Shown: positions 9,316 through 16,887, counted from the first letter of the stretch. The stretch is DNA of 64,000 bases from GCA-2686295 sp964402995 (GCA_964402995.1 CAYOEA010000001.1:1-64000), one strand, 5' to 3'. The notes: a model not told the origin generated them from the letters alone. A program made the numbers and translations.

Positions 9316-9942
9316 TCAAACAACCAAATGATCCAAAACATCTATTCCAACTAATTCTCCAACTTCTTTCATCTTATTAGTAACTTCTATATCTTCTAAA
9401 CTCATTTCTTTATTTCCGCTTGGATGATTATGAACTAAGATTATTGCTTTTGCACTTCTCTTTATCGCTTCCTTAAATACTTCTCTAGGATGTATTACTG
9501 CACTATTTAGAGTTCCTATTGAAATTAGTTTATCTCCTATTACTTTATTTCGAACATCTAAAAATACTACATAGAAGTGTTCTTGCTTTAAATCTTTCAA
9601 CTTCTCAGAATAATAATTTACAACATCTGTTGAATTATTCAAAGTAACTCCCATAATCTTTCCAGAATTAACTCTTTTAGTTATTTCAAAACTTGCTTTC
9701 AACGATATTGCTTTAACTAATCCTATTCCTTTTATATCTCTTAATTCTTCAATACTAAGTTCAGATAGGGTATTTAGACCATACTTACTTATTAATTGAT
9801 TAGAAACATCTATTACACTATTAGAACCATATCCTTTCTGCAATATCAACGCTAATACTTCAGAATCAGATAACGAATCAAAACCAGAATTTAGAACTCT
9901 TTCTCTTGGTCTGTTTTCAATAGGCATATTTTTTATTAACAT
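9316..9942 (-). CDS. radC: RadC-family JAMM-domain protein, short C-terminus
   Basis: An N-terminal UPF0758 helical region with a helix-hairpin-helix (RDIKGIGLVKA, residues 69-79) is followed by an MPN/JAMM domain. The metal ligands are complete: Glu121, His171, His173 and Asp184 in the HxH-x10-D pattern. The protein stops at DHLVV, whereas family members normally continue about 15-20 residues into a final strand, so the C-terminus looks clipped exactly where hsdR ends. RadC proteins are frequent on mobile and defence elements and their biochemical role is unsettled. A TATA box at 9965-9974 supports the start. Confidence 0.85.
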   Translation of the reverse strand: MLIKNMPIENRPRERVLNSGFDSLSDSEVLALILQKGYGSNSVIDVSNQLISKYGLNTLSELSIEELRDIKGIGLVKAISLKASFEITKRVNSGKIMGVTLNNSTDVVNYYSEKLKDLKQEHFYVVFLDVRNKVIGDKLISIGTLNSAVIHPREVFKEAIKRSAKAIILVHNHPSGNKEMSLEDIEVTNKMKEVGELVGIDVLDHLVV

Positions 9943-9964
9943 ATAATAACTTAAGAACTAAGTA

Positions 9965-9974
9965 GTTTTATATG
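9965..9974 (-). promoter_or_regulatory. TATA box of the radC-like gene
   Basis: The minus-strand CATATAAAAC is centred about 28 nt before the ATG at 9942, the spacing of an archaeal leaderless promoter. Confidence 0.5.
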
Positions 9975-10012
9975 TTCATGGTATGTTTTTCCGCAATATT
10001 TTCATACTTAAA

Positions 10013-10022
10013 ATATTTAAAC
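10013..10022 (+). promoter_or_regulatory. TATA box that sets the start of the 10046 gene
   Basis: ATATTTAAAC lies about 28 nt before the ATG at 10046. Because it is inside the longer open frame from 9983, it argues for the downstream start. Confidence 0.55.
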
Positions 10023-10045
10023 TACACATATTTTATAATTTCATA

Positions 10046-10861
10046 ATGACTAAACCAAATCAAGAAGAATATGTTAAATGGTATAATATTGCAAGAGAGC
10101 ATATTAACAATGATAAAATTATTCCAAAAATATCTGATAATGAAATAATCAAAAATATTTCTGGGGAAAATTGGCTTATGTTTATTAAAGGAACTCAAGA
10201 AGATAGAGCTAATGCAGTAAATTATCCCGAACCTAATGTATATTTAGTAATTGATGACAATACTTTAGAAATTGGTTTGACATTTAATAATACCCCATCA
10301 GTTGATAAGTTTAAGAACATAATAAAAGGACATTCTGATGTTGAAAAAACAGAATTAGTTAAGAAACTATTAGCTTTGAATAATCAATATTTAACATGTT
10401 TAGTTAGAAAAATACGAAAAATGTATGGCCCCTCACCAAAACATACAACGGAATATGAGATTCAAACAAATACTCTAAATGATGAAAAGTTTGAAAAGTT
10501 AATTCTTGATTGTGTTAAAATTAGAGAAGAGGGAATTAAAAACAAAGAAACTGCTGAATTTGCTTCATATTTTGAAGGACCAGTAGTAGAATTAATTTAT
10601 ATTGAAATAAAACAAGACAAAAAATCTTTTACTGCGGTTCTTGATGATATAGTACCAATATACTCATTATGTCTTGATGTTAAATCTGATGAACAGTATG
10701 AAGATAATCTTATTCTTGAGAAAATTAAACAAATAGATTCTTGGGATTGGTACTTAGAAGAAGATAGAAAAGGATTATCCGAAATATTAAAAAAAAGGTT
10801 TAATATTGAAATTGAACATACTAAACTAAGAAAATATATCAAATTTATTGATTCTGAGTAA
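10046..10861 (+). CDS. Unknown 271-residue protein near the integrase
   Basis: A soluble, acidic, lysine-rich protein that I do not recognise. The frame opens at 9983, but the first 21 codons are promoter-like A/T sequence, so the ATG at 10046 (MTKPNQEEYVK) is preferred. The N-terminal part has a GENWLMFIKGTQEDR segment and an alternating strand pattern around LVIDDNTLEIGLTF. The C-terminal third is helical (KGLSEILKKRF). No catalytic motif is visible. It is a stand-alone gene between radC and the recombinase cassette, probably cargo of the same element. Confidence 0.6.
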   Translation: MTKPNQEEYVKWYNIAREHINNDKIIPKISDNEIIKNISGENWLMFIKGTQEDRANAVNYPEPNVYLVIDDNTLEIGLTFNNTPSVDKFKNIIKGHSDVEKTELVKKLLALNNQYLTCLVRKIRKMYGPSPKHTTEYEIQTNTLNDEKFEKLILDCVKIREEGIKNKETAEFASYFEGPVVELIYIEIKQDKKSFTAVLDDIVPIYSLCLDVKSDEQYEDNLILEKIKQIDSWDWYLEEDRKGLSEILKKRFNIEIEHTKLRKYIKFIDSE

Positions 10862-10980
10862 TAATTTAATTGCTAATAATTATTTCTATTTATTAATAAT
10901 TCTTTCCTATTATCTTTATATTAATTATTTCTAATAGTTCTATTTATATTCTTCAGTATAAACCACTTATTTTTCTTAGT

Positions 10981-11029
10981 TTTTCCAAAACCTTTGTTGA
11001 GAAAGTCTATATAGACTTGGTTTTGAAAA
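10981..11029. terminator. Nested inverted repeat between convergent genes
   Basis: The outer arms TTTTCCAAAACC (10981-10992) and GGTTTTGAAAA (11019-11029) enclose a perfect 16-bp palindrome, AAGTCTATATAGACTT (11003-11018). It lies between the plus-strand gene ending at 10861 and the minus-strand gene ending at 11081. A shared terminator hairpin or a protein-binding dyad are both possible. The rest of 10862-11080 shows only A/T-rich sequence. Confidence 0.45.
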
Positions 11030-11080
11030 TTAACTCAAGGTACAACTTATATATCATCAACTTTTTAGAAATTTATATTC

Positions 11081-11503
11081 TCATTTAATTGGGTTTTCCC
11101 AGATTGTTTCTATCACTAGATTTCCTTTATGATTTCTTACAGGTATGGATCTTTGCAAGACTCCATAAATCGCAATTCCCTTTTTTTCACCATGTAGATA
11201 ACCGGGAAATAAATTTACATGACCATCATTTATTCCAATTTTATTATAGTATTCTTTCATCCATAACGGTGTGCCCCAAACATAGACTTCGTAAGCAACT
11301 TCTTCATTTTCTGAAGTATTTCTTGTGAGTAAATTGCCATTCTCTTTCTTATATTCCTTTAGGAATATAAGCCAGTTAACTGGTTTATAGATGTTGAATC
11401 CAAAATCATATTCATTAGGCCATTTCTTAATCATTATTGGATTTACTAGTCTCATTCTCTTTCTTGGACTTACCATTACTCTGTATGCTCTTAGAATTAT
11501 CAT
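11081..11503 (-). CDS. Unknown 140-residue protein of the integrase cassette
   Basis: A basic protein without a recognisable domain. The N-terminus is Arg-rich (ILRAYRVMVSPRKRMRLV), followed by aromatic segments (NWLIFLKEYKK, GTPLWMKEYYNK). It overlaps the upstream HTH gene by 4 bp (ATGA), so it is the last gene of a coupled set that follows the recombinase. Small basic partners of this kind in integrative elements are often DNA-binding, but that is only inference from context. Confidence 0.5.
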   Translation of the reverse strand: MIILRAYRVMVSPRKRMRLVNPIMIKKWPNEYDFGFNIYKPVNWLIFLKEYKKENGNLLTRNTSENEEVAYEVYVWGTPLWMKEYYNKIGINDGHVNLFPGYLHGEKKGIAIYGVLQRSIPVRNHKGNLVIETIWENPIK

Positions 11504-11709
11504 GCAAATAAACCTCTGCTATCAATTGTTGTTTCTTTCAATAGTTTTGTAACTGTCCTTGCAATTCTAACTTTCATATTATCAGTTATTAATTCAGAAT
11601 GATGTATTGCATTGCAAATGATTGATCTATCGCATCCAATAGCGTTTGCTAGCTCATTTTGGCTTATATTAAGGACTTTTAGAATTAATAAGAGGTTTTC
11701 ATTGACCAT
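11500..11709 (-). CDS. Small helix-turn-helix protein
   Basis: 69 residues, essentially one Xre-like HTH: the segment ISQNELANAIGCDRSIICNAIHH (residues 15-37) has the helix-turn-helix spacing, followed by a second helical part. It overlaps both neighbours (11 bp with the upstream gene, 4 bp with the downstream gene). It is probably a regulator of the integrative element, comparable to small excision/control proteins next to recombinases. DNA binding is well supported; the target is unknown. Confidence 0.65.
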   Translation of the reverse strand: MVNENLLLILKVLNISQNELANAIGCDRSIICNAIHHSELITDNMKVRIARTVTKLLKETTIDSRGLFA

Positions 11710-11896
11710 CTCTTTTAACCTCTTTAGATTGTTGATATTTGTTGAGTAGAACTTGTTTATTTTTAGATTCCTTTTCTTCTAAAGAAATAATATATTCATA
11801 AGCCTCATCAATAGAATTAAAACCGAGTTTAGAGGAGACACTTCGGGCAGATTGTATAATAGAATCCACCTTCGAGTTCATTTTTAATTCACTCAA
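11699..11896 (-). CDS. Small coiled protein after the integrase
   Basis: A 65-residue charged, mostly helical protein (SKLGFNSIDEAYEYIISLEEK) with no known domain. It is 61 bp downstream of the recombinase and overlaps the HTH gene start by 11 bp. The SIDEAYEYIISLEEK part resembles small antitoxin or ribbon-helix-helix-like segments, but the match is too weak to name. Confidence 0.5.
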   Translation of the reverse strand: MSELKMNSKVDSIIQSARSVSSKLGFNSIDEAYEYIISLEEKESKNKQVLLNKYQQSKEVKRDGQ

Positions 11897-11957
11897 AGAT
11901 GAAATGAGTATTTTTTCATTTTGATATTGTTGGTAATAAATCCATCTTAATAAAAGT

Positions 11958-13148
11958 TTAGTTTAAATCCATTCCTTTCTTTGCAGCATACACTCTTATT
12001 TTATCTGATTTAATAACCATGTCTAAGTCATGTTTCATTTTTTCAAATTCTTCTTGGATTTTGTTTTGTTTTTCTTGCATAGCTGTTAGCTGCATTCTAT
12101 TATGTTCAAGTTCTTTATTTAACTTTAATAGTTCATCAACTTGGATTCTTGTAACACTAGGCTCTAAATCCATGCCTGAGTAATTAGCATATACATCTAT
12201 TGCGTCACTACTTGGTTTATGCCCTAATAAAGCTTTAACTTGATCTGTTGAATAACCCTTATTTAACCAAAATAATGTGGCAGACTTTCTTAAAATGTGT
12301 ATTGTTGGCAAGTTTTTATTATCAGGCTTAGTTCTAATACCACTATCAACACATAAACTCCCTAATTGTTTAGTTAAAGTCTTATAATTTACATTAATTA
12401 ACAAATCATTAAAATTTAGTTTTTCAAGATATTTCTTTAATAAATCGTTACATTCAGGAATTATAATAGGGATTGTTCTATCATCTTGACTTTTAGTATA
12501 TTCTTTTCTTATATGAACTAAATAATAATAAATCTTAGTTTGTTCATTAAATCTTAATTCAAAATCTTTCTTTCTAATATTAAATAAAGTTCCAATTCTC
12601 ATTCCAGAAGCAAATAATAAGAATAAAACTAATTTGTATATTTTTGAAGGTGCAATTTCAACAAGCGTTTTAATATCTTCAAAAGTTAAGAATTCGACTC
12701 TTGTTTTATTGTTTTGAAGTTTAAAATTGAATACTTTTACTGATTTATCATAGTGTCCTAAGAACTTGAAGAAATCGCTTTTAATTACTTTAGAAATATA
12801 CTCTCTCTTTCCTTTTATCATTGATCCTTTAATAGATCTTAGTTCATCATTATAGAAATCTTCTTTGAACTGTTCTAATTCTTCTAAACTAATGTTTTCC
12901 AGGTCTTTAAACCATCTGCAAATGTTATTTAATAAGAAAATATACTTTGTTAGTGTTTTGGCTCGTCTATGTCTGTTTTCTTCTTTTTCGGCTGTTGATA
13001 AGCCCATGGTCAAATCTTTTTCTTTCTTATCTAACCATTTTAACGCAACTTGCCTATTCTTTAAAGGAAGTTCTTCCCTGTTTTTGAACTTCTCTTTTGC
13101 TTGATCAAATCGTTTAATTGAATTTAGATAGTCAATAATCTCTCCCAT
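11958..13148 (-). CDS. Tyrosine recombinase / integrase
   Basis: Site-specific recombinase of the phage integrase family. A SAM-like N-terminal DNA-binding domain covers about residues 50-140, then the catalytic domain: Arg184 in SGMRIGTL, Lys216 region, His284 and Arg287 in HILRKSA, His310 in LLGHKPSS, nucleophile Tyr320 (Tyr323 less likely). All catalytic residues are present. A C-terminal coiled coil (about 337-380) is an extra. A TATA box at 13170-13179 lies about 27 nt before the ATG. The repeats at 13198-13311, directly upstream, are plausible attachment or arm sites. Confidence 0.92.
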   Translation of the reverse strand: MGEIIDYLNSIKRFDQAKEKFKNREELPLKNRQVALKWLDKKEKDLTMGLSTAEKEENRHRRAKTLTKYIFLLNNICRWFKDLENISLEELEQFKEDFYNDELRSIKGSMIKGKREYISKVIKSDFFKFLGHYDKSVKVFNFKLQNNKTRVEFLTFEDIKTLVEIAPSKIYKLVLFLLFASGMRIGTLFNIRKKDFELRFNEQTKIYYYLVHIRKEYTKSQDDRTIPIIIPECNDLLKKYLEKLNFNDLLINVNYKTLTKQLGSLCVDSGIRTKPDNKNLPTIHILRKSATLFWLNKGYSTDQVKALLGHKPSSDAIDVYANYSGMDLEPSVTRIQVDELLKLNKELEHNRMQLTAMQEKQNKIQEEFEKMKHDLDMVIKSDKIRVYAAKKGMDLN

Positions 13149-13169
13149 AAAAATCTTAGAAACAAAGCT

Positions 13170-13179
13170 AATTTATATG
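13170..13179 (-). promoter_or_regulatory. TATA box of the recombinase gene
   Basis: Minus-strand CATATAAATT is centred about 27 nt before the ATG at 13148. Confidence 0.5.
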
Positions 13180-13197
13180 TATTTCGGGGATTTTTTC

Positions 13198-13218
13198 CAA
13201 TTCCCGGTGGGGTCATAC
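13198..13218 (+). repeat. Putative attachment site, copy 1 (tRNA 3'-end-like)
   Basis: The plus strand reads CAATTCCCGGTGGGGTCA then TAC. It is far more GC-rich than its surroundings and looks like a T-loop/T-stem plus acceptor end of a tRNA gene. The 17-bp part TCCCGGTGGGGTCATAC (from 13202) recurs at 13295. Its place just upstream of a tyrosine recombinase suits an att half-site. The tRNA resemblance is inference. Confidence 0.5.
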
Positions 13219-13246
13219 TTTTTTTTCTAATTATATAAATGAAACA

Positions 13247-13289
13247 ACTAAATCTGCAGATTTAGTGCGCCAGAAATAAACAATTTCTG
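13247..13289. repeat. 20-bp perfect palindrome and adjacent hairpin
   Basis: ACTAAATCTGCAGATTTAGT (13247-13266) is a perfect palindrome. A second dyad, CAGAAAT and ATTTCTG with a 5-nt loop, occupies 13271-13289. Both sit between the two GC-rich direct repeats. They could bind the recombinase, its control protein or the HTH protein. Confidence 0.6.
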
Positions 13290-13294
13290 AGCGG

Positions 13295-13311
13295 TCCCGG
13301 TGGGGTCATAC
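13295..13311 (+). repeat. Putative attachment site, copy 2
   Basis: Exact 17-bp repeat TCCCGGTGGGGTCATAC, 93 bp after the first copy and in the same orientation, 13 bp before the end of the next gene. It lacks the T-loop-like bases found before copy 1. Confidence 0.5.
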
Positions 13312-13323
13312 CTTTTATTATTC

Positions 13324-13935
13324 TTAGAATAGAGGAATACTTATACCTAATTTATGTAGTAAGAAATCATATATGATGAATATTAGTGCAAATAGGAATA
13401 TTAGAATTATAAAATAGTGTTTATGTTTATGTTTTTTATGATGTTCTAGTTCTTGTTTTTCTTCATAAGCTACATCTATAACTTCATCCGCGAACATAAG
13501 TGAGAAAAAAGTTCCTAAGCCTGAAAGAATTATGATGCCCCAATAAGGTATAGGTGAAGATAATATGTGGCTAAACATTGACAGTATAATGGTATTTTGA
13601 TAAACTGCAGGATAAGTTGTCATAAATATTATATTGATTGTTATGGCTATAGTCCAAACTATTATTTCTGAATAAACCATTTTTAAGCCAGTAAGAATTC
13701 TAGTAGGTAAATCTAAAATAAATCCTGCGTCTGCAATAGGAGTGCATAATACAAAGAAACTCCATGTTAAAGCACTTATGATGGCTCCATCTTTTCCTCC
13801 AAATTTCATCATTGAAAGAATCAAATAAGCGATTATAACTATGATTAAAAGTACAAACTTGATTACAGGATGTTTGTGAAATTCTAATTTCACATGAGTA
13901 TACAATTTTTCAATATTAACGATATTTTTATGCAT
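13324..13935 (-). CDS. Multi-pass membrane protein with His-rich loop
   Basis: 203 residues with about five transmembrane segments (near 25-44, 52-72, 88-108, 115-150, 174-192). A cytosolic-type basic loop carries HHKKHKHKHY, which could bind a metal. The ADAGFILDLPTRI segment between helices two and three is the most distinctive part. I do not recognise the family. It is transcribed alone, with a GTTAAATAAAC box about 30 nt before the start, and lies just beyond the att-like repeats, so it is probably the first chromosomal gene after the element. Confidence 0.6.
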   Translation of the reverse strand: MHKNIVNIEKLYTHVKLEFHKHPVIKFVLLIIVIIAYLILSMMKFGGKDGAIISALTWSFFVLCTPIADAGFILDLPTRILTGLKMVYSEIIVWTIAITINIIFMTTYPAVYQNTIILSMFSHILSSPIPYWGIIILSGLGTFFSLMFADEVIDVAYEEKQELEHHKKHKHKHYFIILIFLFALIFIIYDFLLHKLGISIPLF

Positions 13936-14009
13936 ATGAATTTTATAGATAGGAATGTTTATTTAACATGTCTGTTTTTTTTTAAGTTAAAGCTTCATTT
14001 GAAATAGTT

Positions 14010-14040
14010 ACGCTTAATTTTCCTAAATCAACCTAAGCGT
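14010..14040 (-). terminator. Hairpin downstream of the CcdA-like gene
   Basis: ACGCTTA (14010-14016) and TAAGCGT (14034-14040) form a 7-bp stem with a 17-nt loop, about 55 nt after the stop of the minus-strand gene ending at 14093. A terminator role is only suggested by position. Confidence 0.35.
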
Positions 14041-14092
14041 CCCTTCAAGTTTCTAAGTTATTAAAATAAAAAAAGAAAATTAATTTATTTAT

Positions 14093-14926
14093 CTAGCCCA
14101 TCATACCTATTAATCCAGGATTAAAAAGAAGTACAATTCCAAGTAATAACATTATTGCTCCTCCAATGAATTTAATTAAAGCCATTGTTGTTTTCTTTAT
14201 GGTTTTACCTTTGAAAGTATATCCTAAAATAGTTATTATTATTAGTAATGGAAGTATATAAACTAATACGTATAACAATAAATATGCATAGAAAGTTATT
14301 CCTGCTAAAGACATTCCAGAAAGAATACCTGTGTAAATTATAGGAAATCCTGCAGTACAAGGTAACTCAACTAAAGATGCAAAGATTGCTAAAGTGATTG
14401 AAGCGCCTATTAAAGTTAAATTTGAGCCTTTTTTTAAGAGATTTGCTACGTTTTGAATTCTTTTTTTTAGTGGTCCTACTTGTTTATCTTGAACCATTAA
14501 GGTTATTCCTTTTCTATAAAAGAAGAACTCCTTACAGTTAATTAAACCGGCAACTATTGCGATCCCTGCGATTGCAAATCTTAAAGGATCTATGAAACCT
14601 ATGAATTTGAAAATATTTAACCATGCAGCCATAAAGATAAAGTAAAAAATGTAAATTACTCCGATGAAACTATAACCTACAATGAATATTTTCTTTCTTG
14701 AATTAGATTCTGATAACATTAATGAAACTAATAAAGTTAATACAAATAAGTTACAAGGGTTAAATCCATCCACAATTGCAATTAAAAATGTGAATAATGG
14801 TAATGGTAAGATGAGTCCTAAATTTTGAAGTACATCAGGCGAAACTTTTTTTGTTAATATGAAAAAACCAACTAAAACAATCAAACTAATACTTACTATT
14901 ATTCCTTTCTTAAGATTCTCTTTCAT
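14093..14926 (-). CDS. CcdA/DsbD-like thiol-disulfide membrane transporter
   Basis: A polytopic protein of 277 residues that carries electrons across the membrane to an extracytoplasmic thioredoxin-like partner. The first core helix has Cys58 in GFNPCNL and the pseudo-symmetric one has Cys190 in ELPCTAGFP, the redox-active pair of the CcdA/DsbD family. Six to seven hydrophobic segments are visible, with an N-terminal extra helix (9-25). Its ATG overlaps the stop of the thioredoxin-like lipoprotein, which fixes the partnership. The cytosolic electron donor is not in the operon. Confidence 0.85.
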   Translation of the reverse strand: MKENLKKGIIVSISLIVLVGFFILTKKVSPDVLQNLGLILPLPLFTFLIAIVDGFNPCNLFVLTLLVSLMLSESNSRKKIFIVGYSFIGVIYIFYFIFMAAWLNIFKFIGFIDPLRFAIAGIAIVAGLINCKEFFFYRKGITLMVQDKQVGPLKKRIQNVANLLKKGSNLTLIGASITLAIFASLVELPCTAGFPIIYTGILSGMSLAGITFYAYLLLYVLVYILPLLIIITILGYTFKGKTIKKTTMALIKFIGGAIMLLLGIVLLFNPGLIGMMG

Positions 14927-15339
14927 TATATATCAACCTTCATATTTTCTAATAATTTAACATATTCAAGTTTAGATTTTGCTCCAACAAAATATTCACA
15001 ATTAAAAATAAATGTGGGTGTAAATTGAATATTAATCCTGTAAGATTCCATTTGTTCTCTATCTTCTTCTTTGCTTAGATCTAAAATTACTGGTTCAATA
15101 TTATTCTCATTACAAGCAGCTTTAAAATCAGGTAAAGTTTCTTCGCAATGTGCACAATATTTAGATTCTAACATAATTACTTTTCTTGTAAGATTTCTTT
15201 CAAAACAATCAGTTGAATTAATTACGCCTTCGTTAGAAATAGTAATAATAATATTATCATCATTTAAGTTGGGACCACTACAAGCAGTCAAACTTAATAT
15301 TAATATTAATGCTAAAGTTAGTTTAAATAAATCATTCAT
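14926..15339 (-). CDS. Thioredoxin-like lipoprotein
   Basis: A signal peptide with lipobox LTAC (Cys20) is followed by a thioredoxin-like fold of about 100 residues. The redox motif is YCAHC (Cys62, Cys65) and the cis-Pro region is FTPTFIF. It is exported and membrane-anchored, probably reduced by the CcdA-like protein encoded immediately after it. A GAGGT Shine-Dalgarno element lies just before the ATG, unlike the leaderless neighbours. Thiol reduction of surface proteins is the likely job. Confidence 0.85.
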   Translation of the reverse strand: MNDLFKLTLALILILSLTACSGPNLNDDNIIITISNEGVINSTDCFERNLTRKVIMLESKYCAHCEETLPDFKAACNENNIEPVILDLSKEEDREQMESYRINIQFTPTFIFNCEYFVGAKSKLEYVKLLENMKVDI

Positions 15340-15395
15340 TATTTTACCTCAAATTATCTATTATTATATCATAAGATGAAATAACATATAATAAT

Positions 15396-15416
15396 TTGTT
15401 TCATAAAATGAAACAA
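15396..15416. promoter_or_regulatory. 21-bp dyad upstream of the thioredoxin/CcdA operon
   Basis: TTGTTTCAT-AAA-ATGAAACAA is perfectly symmetric. It lies about 60 nt upstream of the lipoprotein start and only 6 nt after the stop of the upstream regulator gene. Operator for that regulator and terminator hairpin are both possible; a related half-site GATGAAATAAC is at 15375-15385. Confidence 0.5.
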
Positions 15417-15422
15417 GTCCTT

Positions 15423-15905
15423 CTAAATTAATATTTTCTTAATTTTTTCTTCAAGTTTAATTGTATTAGTCATGCCTTGAGGAACTTTTTCTATTACACC
15501 TTTTTGTTCTAATTTTTTTAAACTTCTCGAAATTTTTACTCTGGATAATCCTGTGTTCTTAAATAATTCAGATTGAGTTGCTTCTCCTTGTTTATTAATT
15601 AAAGAAATAATTATGTTTTTTTCTTCCCCATCTAAGAAATCTAATGTTTTACTATTATCTTTATGTATCTTAGAAATCTTTTTTTCATATTTATCTGAAA
15701 TGAAATAATATGTGAAACTTCCTATGAACATCCCAAATAATGATAAAAGAATCAATAAAAGCGCCACTTCGTTTTGTAATTTACAATCAAGCGAGCATAA
15801 AACATTTTTATTTAAATATGTAATTGAAAAGAAAATTACCGCTGCAAATCCTGTTATTATCCCAATTATTAACCATAATTGAAAAAATTTGTTCTTTTTT
15901 ATCAT
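15423..15905 (-). CDS. Membrane-anchored winged-helix regulator
   Basis: 160 residues: two transmembrane helices (about 9-30 and 45-67), a charged linker, then a MarR-like winged helix (INKQGEATQSELFKNTGLSR, residues about 103-122, with recognition helix VKISRSLKKLEQKG). Membrane-tethered wHTH proteins of this type are common in archaea and probably sense envelope conditions. It directly precedes the thioredoxin/CcdA operon on the same strand, with the dyad at 15396-15416 between them, so local control is likely. Confidence 0.8.
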   Translation of the reverse strand: MIKKNKFFQLWLIIGIITGFAAVIFFSITYLNKNVLCSLDCKLQNEVALLLILLSLFGMFIGSFTYYFISDKYEKKISKIHKDNSKTLDFLDGEEKNIIISLINKQGEATQSELFKNTGLSRVKISRSLKKLEQKGVIEKVPQGMTNTIKLEEKIKKILI

Positions 15906-16011
15906 TTTAATGTTTTTAAATTTAATAATACATCTATATATTTAATTCTTTTTTATTTAAAGATATAGTTAGTATCCATTAATTTAATAAAATCAATTTA
16001 ATTCGAGACTT

Positions 16012-16887
16012 TTACTTTAAATAATTCAATAAATGATTCTTAATATTCTTAAATATATATTCATATTTTTTATCATATTTAATTATTGGTTCCATTTCAA
16101 CTAATGCTTTTGCAAATTGTTTATCAAAAGGAATTCGTTCAATAATTGCTAAATTTTTCCCTTGTGCAAAATCTTCAATTCGTTTTGTGAATTCTAAATT
16201 TAAATCAAATTTATTAATTATTATACCAACAGGTATTCTAAAATGATTAACTATTTCTAATGCTTTGTTCATATCGGAAAATCCAGATGGTGTGGGTTCA
16301 GTTATAATTATTGCATAATCGCTCCCTGTAACTGATGATATAACTGGACAACCTATTCCCGCAGCTGAATCAATAAGCATTATGTCTGTTTTTAGAGCTA
16401 AACTTTCTGCTTTGGTTCTTACTTCTGAAACAACTTTTCCTGAGCCTGATTCGCCCGGTTTTAATTGAGCTGATACTACTTTAAATCCATAATTAGTATT
16501 TGCATATCCTATTTTTGCATTAAATATTTTTTTCATAGTAATTGCATTTTCTGGACATACAAGTTCACACAGACCACATCCTTCGCAACTAAATTTTTTA
16601 AGACCAGGTTTATTATTTTCCCATTTAATTGCTTTAAAATAACATTCATTAAAACATTTTTTACAAGAATTACATTTTTCTAAATCAAATACTGCTTTTA
16701 CATTTGTTGACAAGTCTTCCCATTCTTCATATTTTTCTGCTCCAAGAACTAATGAAAGATTTGAAGCATCAACATCACAATCTGCACAGATTATTTCTTT
16801 ATCTTTTGAAAGTTCAACAGCTAATGATGCAGTTATACTACTTTTTCCAACTCCGCCTTTTCCTGAAAGGATAGTTACTATTTTCAT
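16012..16887 (-). CDS. MinD/Mrp-type ATPase with two 4Fe-4S clusters (second copy)
   Basis: ParA/MinD-family P-loop ATPase carrying a ferredoxin insert. The deviant Walker A is GKGGVGKS (residues 9-16). The clusters are CNSCKKCFNEC and CEGCGLCELVC, between about residues 72 and 110. The Walker B-like region is DIMLIDSAAGIGCP. Such proteins occur as pairs in anaerobes, next to NifX-like proteins, and probably help Fe-S or metal-cofactor assembly. It overlaps the first copy by 4 bp and is the last gene of the operon. Confidence 0.9.
   Translation of the reverse strand: MKIVTILSGKGGVGKSSITASLAVELSKDKEIICADCDVDASNLSLVLGAEKYEEWEDLSTNVKAVFDLEKCNSCKKCFNECYFKAIKWENNKPGLKKFSCEGCGLCELVCPENAITMKKIFNAKIGYANTNYGFKVVSAQLKPGESGSGKVVSEVRTKAESLALKTDIMLIDSAAGIGCPVISSVTGSDYAIIITEPTPSGFSDMNKALEIVNHFRIPVGIIINKFDLNLEFTKRIEDFAQGKNLAIIERIPFDKQFAKALVEMEPIIKYDKKYEYIFKNIKNHLLNYLK

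Noticed and set aside
9983..10045. N-terminal extension of the unknown gene at 10046
   Set aside because: These 21 codons span a TATA box and encode Phe/Ile/Lys-rich promoter translation; the ATG at 10046 is at leaderless spacing.
13198..13311. Reading the direct repeats as insertion-sequence ends or a CRISPR fragment
   Set aside because: They are direct rather than inverted, only two copies exist, the 76-bp spacer contains a palindrome, and no transposase or cas gene is nearby.
15071..15379. Plus-strand open frame over the thioredoxin-like lipoprotein
   Set aside because: It mirrors a gene with a lipobox and CxxC motif and has no promoter of its own.
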